From NCBI GenBank assembly GCA_001643675.2, contig LSRY02000014.1, positions 1,784,001-1,848,000 on the forward strand: a DNA stretch of 64,000 bases, given 5' to 3'. How positions within the stretch are numbered: position 1 is the first letter of the stretch; each line of letters opens with the position of its first letter. The notes under the pieces are model-generated. The model searched no databases, was not told the DNA's origin, and saw nothing but the letters and a program-made list of their open reading frames with translations. The position numbers and the translations under genes were made by a program. Origin of the DNA: Monocercomonoides exilis. Its lineage: Eukaryota; Preaxostyla; Oxymonadida; Polymastigidae. Shown in pieces: positions 1 through 10,500 of the stretch.

Positions 1-1
1 C

Positions 2-3000
2 AAAGGAGATGAGGAAGGATGCATTGGAGTGTTTGTGGTGCTGAAGGAGACAAGGATGAGGAAGATTGAGCTGGTGATTCCATCTGTTCTTGAACGTCAT
101 GAAGCGATATTCCAGTTGAAAGGCGAAACACTGAACTTGAGTGAATGTGTTGTTGGATTTGGAGTTGGAACTGGAGTGAATTTTGTGGAATACAGTTTGA
201 TTGTTGTGGAAAAGGGAGAGGCGAATGTGACCTCACTGAGATTGGATTCAATGAGGTTTGGAAAGCCTGTGATAAAAGCGAATGGGGGATTGTCATCTGT
301 CTCGTTGAAGAATGTGGAGCTGAATGATATGAACTTTGAAGGAGAAAAGGGATTTGCTGTTTGTGAGGGAGGAAGCACACTCACAGCAGAAAGTGTGATT
401 TCCAGTGATTGTGAAATGGGAGGAAGCAGCTTGATTTGGGCAGGGAGCAATTGTATTGCGAGGATGAGGGAATGTTCGTGGAGTTCATGTAATTTTGTTG
501 ATTCAGGGATAATAAAAGGAGTTGAGGCAAAGGAGATATCCATTTGGGGATGCAATGGGAGCAATGTTCGAGTGAGTGAAGGAGACGGAGGGATGACGAA
601 CGGAGTGGCTGCAGAAGGAGGCTTCGTGGATGTGTGGAACACGAGTATTGAAGGATGTGTGGTAGAAAAAGGGAATGGAGGAGGGATGAGAGTGGAATTG
701 AAAGGGGATGCACAACTGAAGATCAGGAGCGAAACAGAAGTGACACTGATGAAAAAATGTTCGGCTGGACTGGAAGGGACAACGAATGGAGGAGGGTGTG
801 GAGGAGGGTTGTGGGTGGGGATTGAAGGAGAGAGATATGAGTTTGATCTCAGTGGAATGAGGTTTGAAGAGAACAGAGCAAGGAGTGGGATGGATGTGTT
901 TGTTGTGTGTGATGATTTGAGGAGGGTTGTGAATGGAAGCAGTTTCTCGTTCAGTGGAGAGATAATTGAGAGAGAGAATTCGCTGAGTGGGATAGATAGA
1001 CAGAAGTTTGTGAGTGAGGTTGATCTGTTCATATTCATTGATGGATTCAGCTCATCTGTGATTGAGGTGGAGAGTGAGACTGGAGACAATGGAATGTGGT
1101 GTGGGATGGAGAAATGCCCGTGCAGGAGTGTGGATTATGGAATTGGGAGGCTTGGTGGAGAGGGAGAAAAGAAAATAGTGATAAGTGGGAGCACGAGTGT
1201 TGAGAAGGTGGGAGATGTGAGTGGAGTTCGGATTGAAGGGAAAGGCAACACGAGAATGAAGGTGGTTGTGGAGAAAGGAATTGAAGGAGGAGGGGAAAGT
1301 GTTCTTGATTCGAAAGGAGTGAGTGCATTTGTGAATGTGGGATTTGAATTGCCTGGATTATTTGAACAGAGGAAGGATGTAGTGATAAGCTCATCAACAG
1401 GAAGTGGTGTTTTGGAGATGGAATTGTGTTCGCTTGTGATGCAGGAAGGGGAAGAAGAGGCGATAGAATATCGAATCATCAGGAGCAGTGGACAAGCTGT
1501 GAGGATGAAGTGGATATCAATAAATAACATCAGGACAAGAAAGTATTTGATGGATCTTGCTCTTCTTGGGATGGAACAGAATGGAGGAGAGAATGAAGTT
1601 GTGAGCATCAGCAACTGCTCGTTTGAGAGCCTGTCGGTTGTTGGCGCAGATGATTCAGCTGTGATATGTGGAGAGGTGAGGAGAGTGATGAAGATAGAAC
1701 AGAGCAACATGAGTGACGTCACAGGAGGAGAGAGCATGAATGGTGGGGCAGTGAGGGTGAATATCCTTGATTCAGGGATGATTCATGTGAAAGAGGGGAT
1801 GATGGAGAGATGTGCAGCAGAGAAAGTGAGTGGTGGGAAAGGAGGATGGCTGTATGTGAATTGCAGTGAAAGGAGGGGAGGAATGCCATTCAAGTTTGAG
1901 GGTGTGAAGTTTGCTGAGAATGAGGCATTTGTGGGGAAGAACATGTTCATTTTGGATTCAGATCTGAATGCGACAGTGAGGAGTGAGACATTTGCGATTG
2001 ATGTTGAAGAGATGGAAGATGATCCGAATGAGTTTGTTGGAAGCGATGAGAAGCGGATGAGCACAGATCTATTGAGATTTGTGATTGAATACAGGAGCGA
2101 GAGGATTGTGGTGTGGGAAAAGGGAGATGATGTTGTTCGATGTGGGAGTGAAGAGGATCCGTGTGAGACATTGGAAATGGGATTGAAGCACATTGAGAGA
2201 GAAGGAGAGAGAAAAGTGGTGGGAGTGAAGGAAAAGATAAGAGTGGAAGGGGAACATGATTTGAGTGGGATTGATGTGGAATCAGTGGGAGCAGGATATG
2301 ATGAGATAGAATATGGAACAGTTGTGATGGGGAGTGAAGGAGAAAGTGGAGCAAAAGTGTGTCTTCGCAACAGTGGAGCATTCATTCTGAGAACACTGGA
2401 GATGTGTGTGATGAATGTTTTAGGAAGTGTGGAAGCAGGGATGATTGTGAGTGAGGGAGGGAAAATTGAATGGGAAGACTGTTCAGTCACATGGAAGGGA
2501 AAGAGAGAAGGGATGGGGAATGTTGCATTTTGTGTTGTGAAGAAAGGGGAGCTGGAGATGAAGAGGTTCAAAGTGCTTTCGTATTTTGGGAAGAGAAATG
2601 TGTTTGTGGTTGGTGGAGAAGTTGTGAGTGTGATTGACGAATTCACAGTGATTGAAGCCACATTGGAGAAGGGGAGTTTGTTTGAAATTGAAGGAGAGGG
2701 AGCAAATGGAGGAGGTGAGATGAGGATGAAGAATTGCAGTATTGGATCAGTGGAAGGAGAAGGAGCTGATCCAAGTGTTGTTTCGAGCAAGAGTGGGAGT
2801 GGAGTGAAGCTTGTGGTGGAAGATTCGCTGATTGAAGGGTGCAGTTGTGGGAGAAGCACAAAGGGAGGGGCGATGCTGTTTGAGTTGAATGAAGGAGGAT
2901 GGTTCGATGTTGTGAACACGAGTGTGAAGCAGTGTGGATGCTCTGTGAGCGAAGGGAAAGGAGGCGGGGTGTATCTGAAGACTGAATTGAGGGGTGAGTT

Positions 3001-6000
3001 GGATTATGTGTTTGATGGGGTGATATTCCGAAGGAACACAGCATTCATCGGGAATGATGTGTTCATTGTGTGTGACTGCATCGAGAGGCAAATCAACGAA
3101 ACACAGTTCAACCTCGACTTCCGTGATGTGGAGTTCATCAGGCAGAATGCGATCTATGGGATGGATGCGGGAGAGCACAAGGAGGAGGCGATGGACTTGA
3201 TGAGTCTGATTGTGAAATACCAGTCAGACACGATTGTGGTGTCGAGCAAAGAAGGGAAAGGGGGAAGCAATGAGCAGCAGTGTGGGAAGCCTTCACTTCC
3301 TTGTGCGACGATTGGGTTTGGGCTGAGGCATCTGACACACGATTTTCTGAGTCAAATGGTTGTTGATGAAGAGTCAGTGATTGATGAGGAAATTGGATTG
3401 GACACACTCACGCTGAGCGGGATGCATGAAGTGCAGAGTCGAGTGGTTGTGAAAGGGAGGATGAATTGCAGCAAAGAAATGATTGTGGAGACAAATGGGC
3501 AGGTGTATGTTCGATGGATTCAATTTGCCTTTGAAGAAGTGGAATCAACACCAACTCCACTTCCAACAACACATTCATTGTTCATGAAGATAAGTTCGGG
3601 AAAGACATCGATCAGCATGTGTTCATTTGAAGGAGTGAGCTCGGCTGAGAGGGAAATGGTGGAAGTGCCATTCAGTCTGATATTTGTGGAAAGGGGGAAA
3701 TGCTCAATGGGGAATGTGAGTGTTTTGTGGCTTTCATTTTTGAGTGAAGCAGCCATGATTATGGAAGAGGATACTGAAGCGAATGGATTGACACTCAGAA
3801 ATATTGAGGGAAGCAAAGGCTGTTTAAAGATCAGTGAAGCTGGGAATTCGAGAATGGAAAAAGGATGGATGGGAAGGGCGAATGGCGATGAAGCAGAAAT
3901 GAAGAACAGAAAGGAAAATGAATTTTCATTTTCAATTCTGTCATCTTCATTTGAGAACATCACATGTGCGGATGAGAGTGCAGGGGTGGTTGATGTTGAA
4001 GGGATGGAAGGAAATGTGGAGTTTTCGAACTGTTCATTTGGTGGGTGTTCATCGAGAAGAAAGAAAGGGAAGATGATATCACTTTTGATGTGCAAGAATA
4101 TTCAGATGAGGCTGTGCTTGTTTGATGGAAAGGAAGAAAGAAAAAAGGATTTGAATGAGGAAGTGGATGTGTGCAAATGGAATGGATCAGTTGTTGAGGT
4201 GAAGGAGAGCTCAGGGGAGATAAGGGATACGAGTTTTGTGAACTGCTCTGATGGAGGTCTTTCTATTTGGAGAGGAAGTGTGGAGATTGAGAAAGGAGAA
4301 TTTATGAACAATAATCCATCTATTGAAAAATATCCATCAGCCAGGAGGAACATTCTCTGCTCAGATTCAGGAGTGTTGAATGTGGTGAGTTTGAAAGGAG
4401 GAGATGGAGTTTTGCCAAATACATCATTGTGGATTCTGAATGAAGGATGTGAGATAAGCGGGATTGTTTCTGAGAGATTGTCATCCTTCTTCATTCCAGA
4501 GTTGGGAATAGTCGAAATGGAAGAGATGGGAGCAGAACTTCTTCTGAGGTTCAAGGGAAAGCTGTTGCTTCCATGCAACATATCGTTCAAGATTGTGAAA
4601 CAAGTTGTTGATGAAGATGTTGTGGAAAGATATGAATTCAATGAAGAAGGATGTGTATCAGAAAATGAAGTGGATGGAAAAGTCCCCATTGAAACAATAA
4701 ACAATGCAGGAGAAGAGACAGAAGTGAGTGTGAGTGTTCTGTTTGGAAAGAAAGAATCTCCTTCATCGACAGAATCGTTCATCCTGAAGAACAGAAGCGA
4801 AACCCAAGGAAAGAAAGATGAAAAACTCGTTGAAGGAGGAAAAGAAGGAAAATCTTATTGGTTGTTGATCGTGATTGCGCTTGTTGTGATATTGTTGATT
4901 GTTCTGATCGGATTTATTTTATTTGTTGTTCGGTGGAAGAAGGTGAAGAATGAAGCAGAAGATCTGAGAGAGATTGTGAATGACAACATCAGAAAAGATC
5001 CGAAGGCATTTGAGATGGTGACGATGGAGATGTCGCCTGAGGAGCAGTGGAGGAGAGCAGAGAGGGAGGCAGAGAAGAAGAGTGAGGAAAGGATGAAGAA
5101 GAGGGTATATGAGAGGAATATGGAACATTCGGAGTCATCAGAACATCTTCTATCTGAGAGTGGATCAACTGAATACATTTTGGGAAGAGACTCAGATAAG
5201 ATCCCAGAATGGGCATTGGAGAAAGTTGATGAAAAAGAAGAAGAGATAAGGAAGAGAACACCTTCACCTTCCATTTCATCCATCTCATCCACTTCAACAA
5301 CTGATTCAGATTCAACTTTTGTTCGTGGGGAGGATTTGTGCCCCACCACCTCATCGATGTCGAATCTCGTGGATGCAATGGCCTGCTCATCGCCTCACGA
5401 GAAGCTGATTGTGGATTTGAGGGATTCACTGTTCATGCTGCTTCATGGGAGGAATGAGAAGAAGGAGATGGCGATTGGGAGTTTGAAGGAGAGGGAACAG
5501 ACAGCTGCCCAGATTCTGTTCTGGGTGGCGAATGGAGCACTGCATTCATTTGATGAAGAAAAGGAATTGCCATCGCTGGCCAATCTGAGTCCTCACATTG
5601 TGCTGTTCTCAGAGCACATGGTGATCTGCATTGCCCTCCACTCCGACTGCTCATCTTCAGACGATTCCGATTCATCATCCATCTGTTCGATGTCCATTGT
5701 TTCTTCATCCTCGTCAAATATTTCAGTGATGAGCGAGAGATTCACCGACTCACCACCACGTTCATCAGCGTTTGAGGATTGTGAAGACAACAGGAAGGAG
5801 TGTCTGAGGTGGAAGGCACCCGAGCTGCTGATGAACAAGAAGATGGGAGCAACAAAGGAGTCGGTGGCATTCTCGATTGGGATGATGGTGTGGGAGTGTC
5901 TGACACTGGATATCCCGTTTGGAGAATACGAGGCAGAGGTGGCAGGAGATAAGATATCGAAAGGGGAGAGGCCGAATGTTGAGAAGATCCGAGGGAGTGA

Positions 6001-6265
6001 ACTGTATGAGGTTGTTTGGTCATCGATGGGAAAGGACTGGAACGATCGTCCGACACTGAGCGAGATGAAGCGGGAGTTTTATGGGCATTTCCCGGCAGGG
6101 GCTGTGATTGTGACGATGTCGGATGCGATCTGTGAAAGGGGTGGGGAGAGCACGAGAGAGGGGGAAGGCAGTTTTGCGAGTGGGGAAGAAGGCTATTCGA
6201 CAGTTTTTGAGAACACATCAGAGACAACAAAGAAGACAGAAAAGCAGGAGATGAAAGAGCGGTGA
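2..6265 (+). CDS. Giant beta-helix surface protein with C-terminal pseudokinase domain, left copy (5' end outside window)
   Basis: The frame is open from base 2 to a TGA at 6263-6265, and no start lies in the window because the gene begins further left. Seen: Gly/Ser/Asn-rich repeats of the pectin-lyase/polymorphic-outer-membrane type, with recurring 'GGG' turns and 'F..N.A..G.DVF' ends. They are punctuated by CG....PC motifs near 1099, 2140 and 3281. One hydrophobic segment follows at about 4858-4935, then a basic stop-transfer (RWKKVKNEAEDL), an acidic/Ser-rich linker, and a kinase-like C-lobe with WKAPEL, a helix-F-like VAFSIGMMVWE and a DRPTLSEM ending. The HRD and DFG positions read LAN and LHS, so catalysis is unlikely. 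Inference: a type I membrane protein with an extracellular beta-helix and an inactive intracellular kinase fold. It is tail-to-tail with the ARM-like gene and matches the complete right copy codon for codon in length. Confidence 0.8.
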   Translation, partial: KGDEEGCIGVFVVLKETRMRKIELVIPSVLERHEAIFQLKGETLNLSECVVGFGVGTGVNFVEYSLIVVEKGEANVTSLRLDSMRFGKPVIKANGGLSSVSLKNVELNDMNFEGEKGFAVCEGGSTLTAESVISSDCEMGGSSLIWAGSNCIARMRECSWSSCNFVDSGIIKGVEAKEISIWGCNGSNVRVSEGDGGMTNGVAAEGGFVDVWNTSIEGCVVEKGNGGGMRVELKGDAQLKIRSETEVTLMKKCSAGLEGTTNGGGCGGGLWVGIEGERYEFDLSGMRFEENRARSGMDVFVVCDDLRRVVNGSSFSFSGEIIERENSLSGIDRQKFVSEVDLFIFIDGFSSSVIEVESETGDNGMWCGMEKCPCRSVDYGIGRLGGEGEKKIVISGSTSVEKVGDVSGVRIEGKGNTRMKVVVEKGIEGGGESVLDSKGVSAFVNVGFELPGLFEQRKDVVISSSTGSGVLEMELCSLVMQEGEEEAIEYRIIRSSGQAVRMKWISINNIRTRKYLMDLALLGMEQNGGENEVVSISNCSFESLSVVGADDSAVICGEVRRVMKIEQSNMSDVTGGESMNGGAVRVNILDSGMIHVKEGMMERCAAEKVSGGKGGWLYVNCSERRGGMPFKFEGVKFAENEAFVGKNMFILDSDLNATVRSETFAIDVEEMEDDPNEFVGSDEKRMSTDLLRFVIEYRSERIVVWEKGDDVVRCGSEEDPCETLEMGLKHIEREGERKVVGVKEKIRVEGEHDLSGIDVESVGAGYDEIEYGTVVMGSEGESGAKVCLRNSGAFILRTLEMCVMNVLGSVEAGMIVSEGGKIEWEDCSVTWKGKREGMGNVAFCVVKKGELEMKRFKVLSYFGKRNVFVVGGEVVSVIDEFTVIEATLEKGSLFEIEGEGANGGGEMRMKNCSIGSVEGEGADPSVVSSKSGSGVKLVVEDSLIEGCSCGRSTKGGAMLFELNEGGWFDVVNTSVKQCGCSVSEGKGGGVYLKTELRGELDYVFDGVIFRRNTAFIGNDVFIVCDCIERQINETQFNLDFRDVEFIRQNAIYGMDAGEHKEEAMDLMSLIVKYQSDTIVVSSKEGKGGSNEQQCGKPSLPCATIGFGLRHLTHDFLSQMVVDEESVIDEEIGLDTLTLSGMHEVQSRVVVKGRMNCSKEMIVETNGQVYVRWIQFAFEEVESTPTPLPTTHSLFMKISSGKTSISMCSFEGVSSAEREMVEVPFSLIFVERGKCSMGNVSVLWLSFLSEAAMIMEEDTEANGLTLRNIEGSKGCLKISEAGNSRMEKGWMGRANGDEAEMKNRKENEFSFSILSSSFENITCADESAGVVDVEGMEGNVEFSNCSFGGCSSRRKKGKMISLLMCKNIQMRLCLFDGKEERKKDLNEEVDVCKWNGSVVEVKESSGEIRDTSFVNCSDGGLSIWRGSVEIEKGEFMNNNPSIEKYPSARRNILCSDSGVLNVVSLKGGDGVLPNTSLWILNEGCEISGIVSERLSSFFIPELGIVEMEEMGAELLLRFKGKLLLPCNISFKIVKQVVDEDVVERYEFNEEGCVSENEVDGKVPIETINNAGEETEVSVSVLFGKKESPSSTESFILKNRSETQGKKDEKLVEGGKEGKSYWLLIVIALVVILLIVLIGFILFVVRWKKVKNEAEDLREIVNDNIRKDPKAFEMVTMEMSPEEQWRRAEREAEKKSEERMKKRVYERNMEHSESSEHLLSESGSTEYILGRDSDKIPEWALEKVDEKEEEIRKRTPSPSISSISSTSTTDSDSTFVRGEDLCPTTSSMSNLVDAMACSSPHEKLIVDLRDSLFMLLHGRNEKKEMAIGSLKEREQTAAQILFWVANGALHSFDEEKELPSLANLSPHIVLFSEHMVICIALHSDCSSSDDSDSSSICSMSIVSSSSSNISVMSERFTDSPPRSSAFEDCEDNRKECLRWKAPELLMNKKMGATKESVAFSIGMMVWECLTLDIPFGEYEAEVAGDKISKGERPNVEKIRGSELYEVVWSSMGKDWNDRPTLSEMKREFYGHFPAGAVIVTMSDAICERGGESTREGEGSFASGEEGYSTVFENTSETTKKTEKQEMKER

Positions 6266-7511
6266 AAGTGAGATGGAAAAGGAGAATGTGAAACAAAAAA
6301 AGAGAGAGAGAGATCAAAGGAGAATGTGATATATCTTTGCATCGAAGAATCAGTGGGAGTGCTTGTGAGATGTGTTTTGTAATTTGGTTGTGGTTTTTTC
6401 TTTTTCAAAGGATAAGTGGATATTGATAATTTGTTGAAAAGAAGAGTTTGTTTTATTTGGGATGGAAGTGATTTGATGATCACAATCAGCTGCTCACAGC
6501 TCAAAGGATGATTGTTGCCATTATTCGAAAACGAAATGAGGAGCAACAATTGCTTGAGGAAAGATGAGCAACTGACGGTTTTGTTCTTTTTATTATTTAT
6601 GTTTGCGATTTGGATAAAATGTCAATTTGTTTCTGAAAGTTTTTTTGTTTATTTATTTATGGATATATAGTCAATGTTCACTTCAACAAAGTTTATCGCA
6701 TCAACGTGTTTTTGTCAAAACATGTGTTTGCTATTTTTTTTTTTTTTTTGTTTGAAATGTCCACTGGAAGAATCTCAGTGGCAAGCAACAACAATGAATA
6801 TTCATCATCAACAACATCAACATCATCAACATTTGCATTTCAATAAAACTCACTGTTTATGAGCGACAAGAAGTCGTGTTTCGTTGTTTGACTTCACTGT
6901 GTTTGAAAATCATCAGCAAGCAACAATTCGAACTGGATTTCAAAAGCCAAAAAATACGAATGGCAAGAGCATCACAAAAGTGAATTGTGCTTCACTTCAA
7001 AACACATCACAATTATTTTGAAGGGAAGAACTGAATTGTCATTGACATGGCAATGTTTTCTCCCTCAGGTTCGAAGTTGTGCAAAGTCAAATAATATCTG
7101 ACATTTTGTTTGTTCTTCAATAACATGTGAAAAGAAAGTCATTCCAGAAATCTTTCTTTTATTTTTTCATTTATTTTTTCATTTTTTGTTTTCAGAAATA
7201 CATTCCTTTATTCCCAGATGATAAATTGTAAAAAAAAAGAGAGAGAGCCATTTCTTTGCAATTCTGAAGTTTTTGAAGAAGAATGAAAAGTATTTTCATT
7301 CGTTGTTTCAAGAAAAACATCAAACAAACATTTGAATGATGAGAAGCAGATTGTTGATCATTCTTTTTATTTTATTTGTTTTTTTGAAACAAGAAATTGT
7401 GCTCCGTTTTATTCTCTCAACAAAATTCATTCAAAAAAGCTGTTTAAATCAGAAAAAAAATATTATTCAGACAAATAATATGAATTGATCTGTTGCTCTG
7501 CTGCGGAACAC
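6266..7511. other. Convergent intergenic spacer of the left arm
   Basis: This spacer separates the stop codons of two tail-to-tail genes. It holds AT-rich DNA, a CAT/CAA trinucleotide stretch near 6800-6835 and an A/T-rich 3' region, with no convincing ORF. The same sequence occurs inverted at about 32,026-33,268, with small indels near 6,570-6,640. Confidence 0.6.
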
Positions 7512-10500
7512 TCATTGCCGAAGGCGCAAATACGTCGAAAGCAATTCTTCTGCCAGCTGCTTGATTGCCCCGTTTGAGTGCTGAGTCAGCACACAAACTG
7601 CATCAAACGCTCCCTCTCTTTCCATCTGCGACAGCAAAACAACAACTTCCTCCTGCGAAATATATGACCGCTCCTCCCTCTCCTTCGCCTTCTCCTTCCG
7701 CTTCTCTTCATTCCTCGAGGCTTCTTTCTCTGCTTCCACCATTTCTCTGAACGTCTGCGGAACTGTCAGGCTCTTTGCATTGTCAAACAACGACACATAC
7801 TTCATCTCGTTCATCTTCACCTTCAGCATCGACGACGACTCCTGCATCCTCATGATATCCTTTTTCGACACCTCCCCTTTTTCTTCTTCTCCACCTCCAC
7901 CTCCACCTCCAATGTTTCTTCTGTTCCCTTCAACATCCCCCTCCAACTCCGCTTTCATTTTCTCTCTCTCCTTCCGATCTGCCCACACCAAAAGCGCTCT
8001 CAACGTTTTCAGCCCTTTCATCACAAACACCTCTTCCTTCCTCCCAAGCAACAGCGGGATCCCACTCAGCCAAACCCGCCAGTTCCCATTCTTCAAAAAC
8101 GACAAAGCCCCCAGATTCGACAGTCGCATCACACATCCTACTGCCACCCTCCGCTCAAATGCTCCGATCATGCCACACCCACATCGCCACCTCTCTTTCA
8201 CCAACCAAGCACAGTCCCCCTGTCTCCCTGTCTCAATGTCTTCCTCACAGCAGTCTGAGCTGCCCTTGCCCTGCTCTTTCCCCCTCGCTTCTTCTCTCCC
8301 ATCCCATCTTCTGCACCCCTCTGCCACTTCCTCCACTTTCCTTTCTGCACCCCTGCTCATCCCAACTGCCCCGTCCATCAAATCAAACAGCCGCTCTGTG
8401 CTCTTCATCCTTCCAAACTCCTCCAGCTTCCACGGAAAAAATGTTCCTCGCAGCGTCACCACATGCACACACACCTTCACAATCAGGCATGATGGACACG
8501 GCAGCGAGCGGAAGCGCGTGCCACAGCTGAATCCCAACTTCAATCGAGGAACTCGCTTTGGCGCAGTAGCAGCAGCAGCAGAAGAAGAAGAAGAACATGA
8601 AATGGGAGAAAAGGATGCTTCTTTTGAGTCAAGCAGTCGATTCATTTTCTGCTCCACTTTCTCATCAGCCCACCCAATCCAGCGAATGAAATCTTCTGGA
8701 AAGAATGACGATTGGATTGCTGCATCTCGTGAAAACAGCAGAGAAGAAGAAGAAAATGGTGATGGTGATGGTGATGATGGTGATGATGGTGATGATGAAG
8801 TCTCATGAGCAGCTAATTGTTGAGCAGAGGTGCAGAAGGAAGGGAGTGTGCATCTGAGAGAAATCAGAGAGGGAAGGATGTTGTCGATCACTGAATCGAG
8901 CGAGTTCAGAAGCGAAAGCGACGAAGCAATCAGCGCTGCCAGCTGCTCGTTCGTCTTGTCGTCCAGCTCTTCGTCGCCTTCGTCTCTTTCTCCTCCTTCT
9001 TCCCCTTCTGCTCCTGCTGTAATCGCTCCTTTCTTTTTCGCTTCCTTCTTCCATTCCTTCAATTCTTTTCCTTCCCTTTCAGCTTCTGCTCTTTTTGATG
9101 CATTTGCAGAAGAAGATGACGACAATGAAGAAGAAGAAGAAGATGATGATGAAGATGATGACGAAGTGGTTGATGAAGTGGTTGATGATTGTGCAACTGT
9201 CTCGGCTGCCTGCAGAATTCGCGATTTCTCTCTTTTCTTCTGTTTGTTCCGAAGTGAAAGAGAAGAGACATAGATCGTGAAGATCGTGAGCAGCGTTATC
9301 AATCGGACAGATAACAGTTTGTGTCTGCAGAATTATATTCAACAGCAACAGAAAAGAAATCAAAGCATAACCGAAACATGTGAATATTTTTGGTTCAATT
9401 GATTGAAAGATTTTTTAATAAAATGCAAATTCAAAATGAATTATGACCTGTGAAACTGATAAGAATGAAGCAAAACAAGCACACCTGAGAAGTTCAGGGA
9501 AATAGAAGATAATTCCAGACTGAGCAATTATCTGATGGTTGGCTGAAGAAAAGAGAATGAAAAATGGGGTTTCAACAATGAAAATAGAAAAAATGAAAAA
9601 AAGAATGAATGAATGAATTAAAATAAATCAAAAAATATGAAGAAGATAAAGAGGAAAACAAGTGAAAAAGGAGAGATATTAATAAAACCACACTTGGCAT
9701 CTGTGCCAAATACAGAAGATAAGTCAACGAAAGCAGCAAGTGCGATTCAATGTTCATTGATTCCTTCATCATTTGTTGTGTGATTTGCTTCGCATCAGCT
9801 GATTGTTCATTGCTCCTTTTTGCTTCTCTTTTAGTCATTTTTGTTTCCACAACTTCATCTAAAAGCGTTTCAACCTTCTTTTTCTCATCTTTTTTGTTCT
9901 CTTTCTCTTTTCCTCTTTCTTTTTCTTTTTCTTTTTCTTTTTCTGTTTGTTTTCCCTCTTTTTGCTTTTTCATTTCTTCATTTTCTGTTTCTTCATGCTT
10001 CTCATCCATCTCATCCTCGTCCACTTCCATCAGCCCTTTCTTCTTTTTCGTCTTCTTCCCTCCCTCCTTATCTCCAATTATTCCTTTCTTCCATCTCCAT
10101 CTCCATCTCCTTCTCTTTTCAACCTCTTCTCTTTCATCCACATTGTGAAACCATTCCATTTCCATTCCATCTTCTCCTATTCCTTCATCCTCTTCTTCAT
10201 CCTTCCTCTTCCTCTTCCTCCACTTCCTCTCCTCCTTCTCAAACACCTTCCACTCAATCAATCCATCCACCACCATCTCCTTCACAAACCTCACTCCCAC
10301 TCCACTTTCCCCAACCATTCCTTTCCTCTTCATCATGCTCCCCACTATCATCATGCTGTTCTCTCTGATCTCCCTCCAATCCAATTTGCTTTCCGCTTCT
10401 CCTTTCTTTTTCTTTTTCTTTTTCTTCTCATTCTTCTGATTCTGATTCTTCCGTTCCTTCTCAGTTTCGAGTGTTTCTCTTTCATCTCTTTCAACTCCTC

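Larger units (their letters stand above)
1..9640 (+). repeat. Left arm of a large inverted segmental duplication
   Basis: The whole block reappears as its reverse complement at about 29,880-39,533. The shared block includes the surface-protein 3' part, the spacer and the last two exons of the ARM-like gene. The inner limit is fuzzy because both sides share AT-rich text such as CATATTTTTTGATTTAT. The outer limit is beyond the window, so the repeat is longer than the 9.6 kb visible. Confidence 0.9.

Noticed and set aside
7780-8808. 342-codon open frame antisense to the ARM-like gene, repeated at 30717-31757
   Set aside because: It lies fully opposite the last exon, exists in both copies only because the exon does, and shows no protein features.
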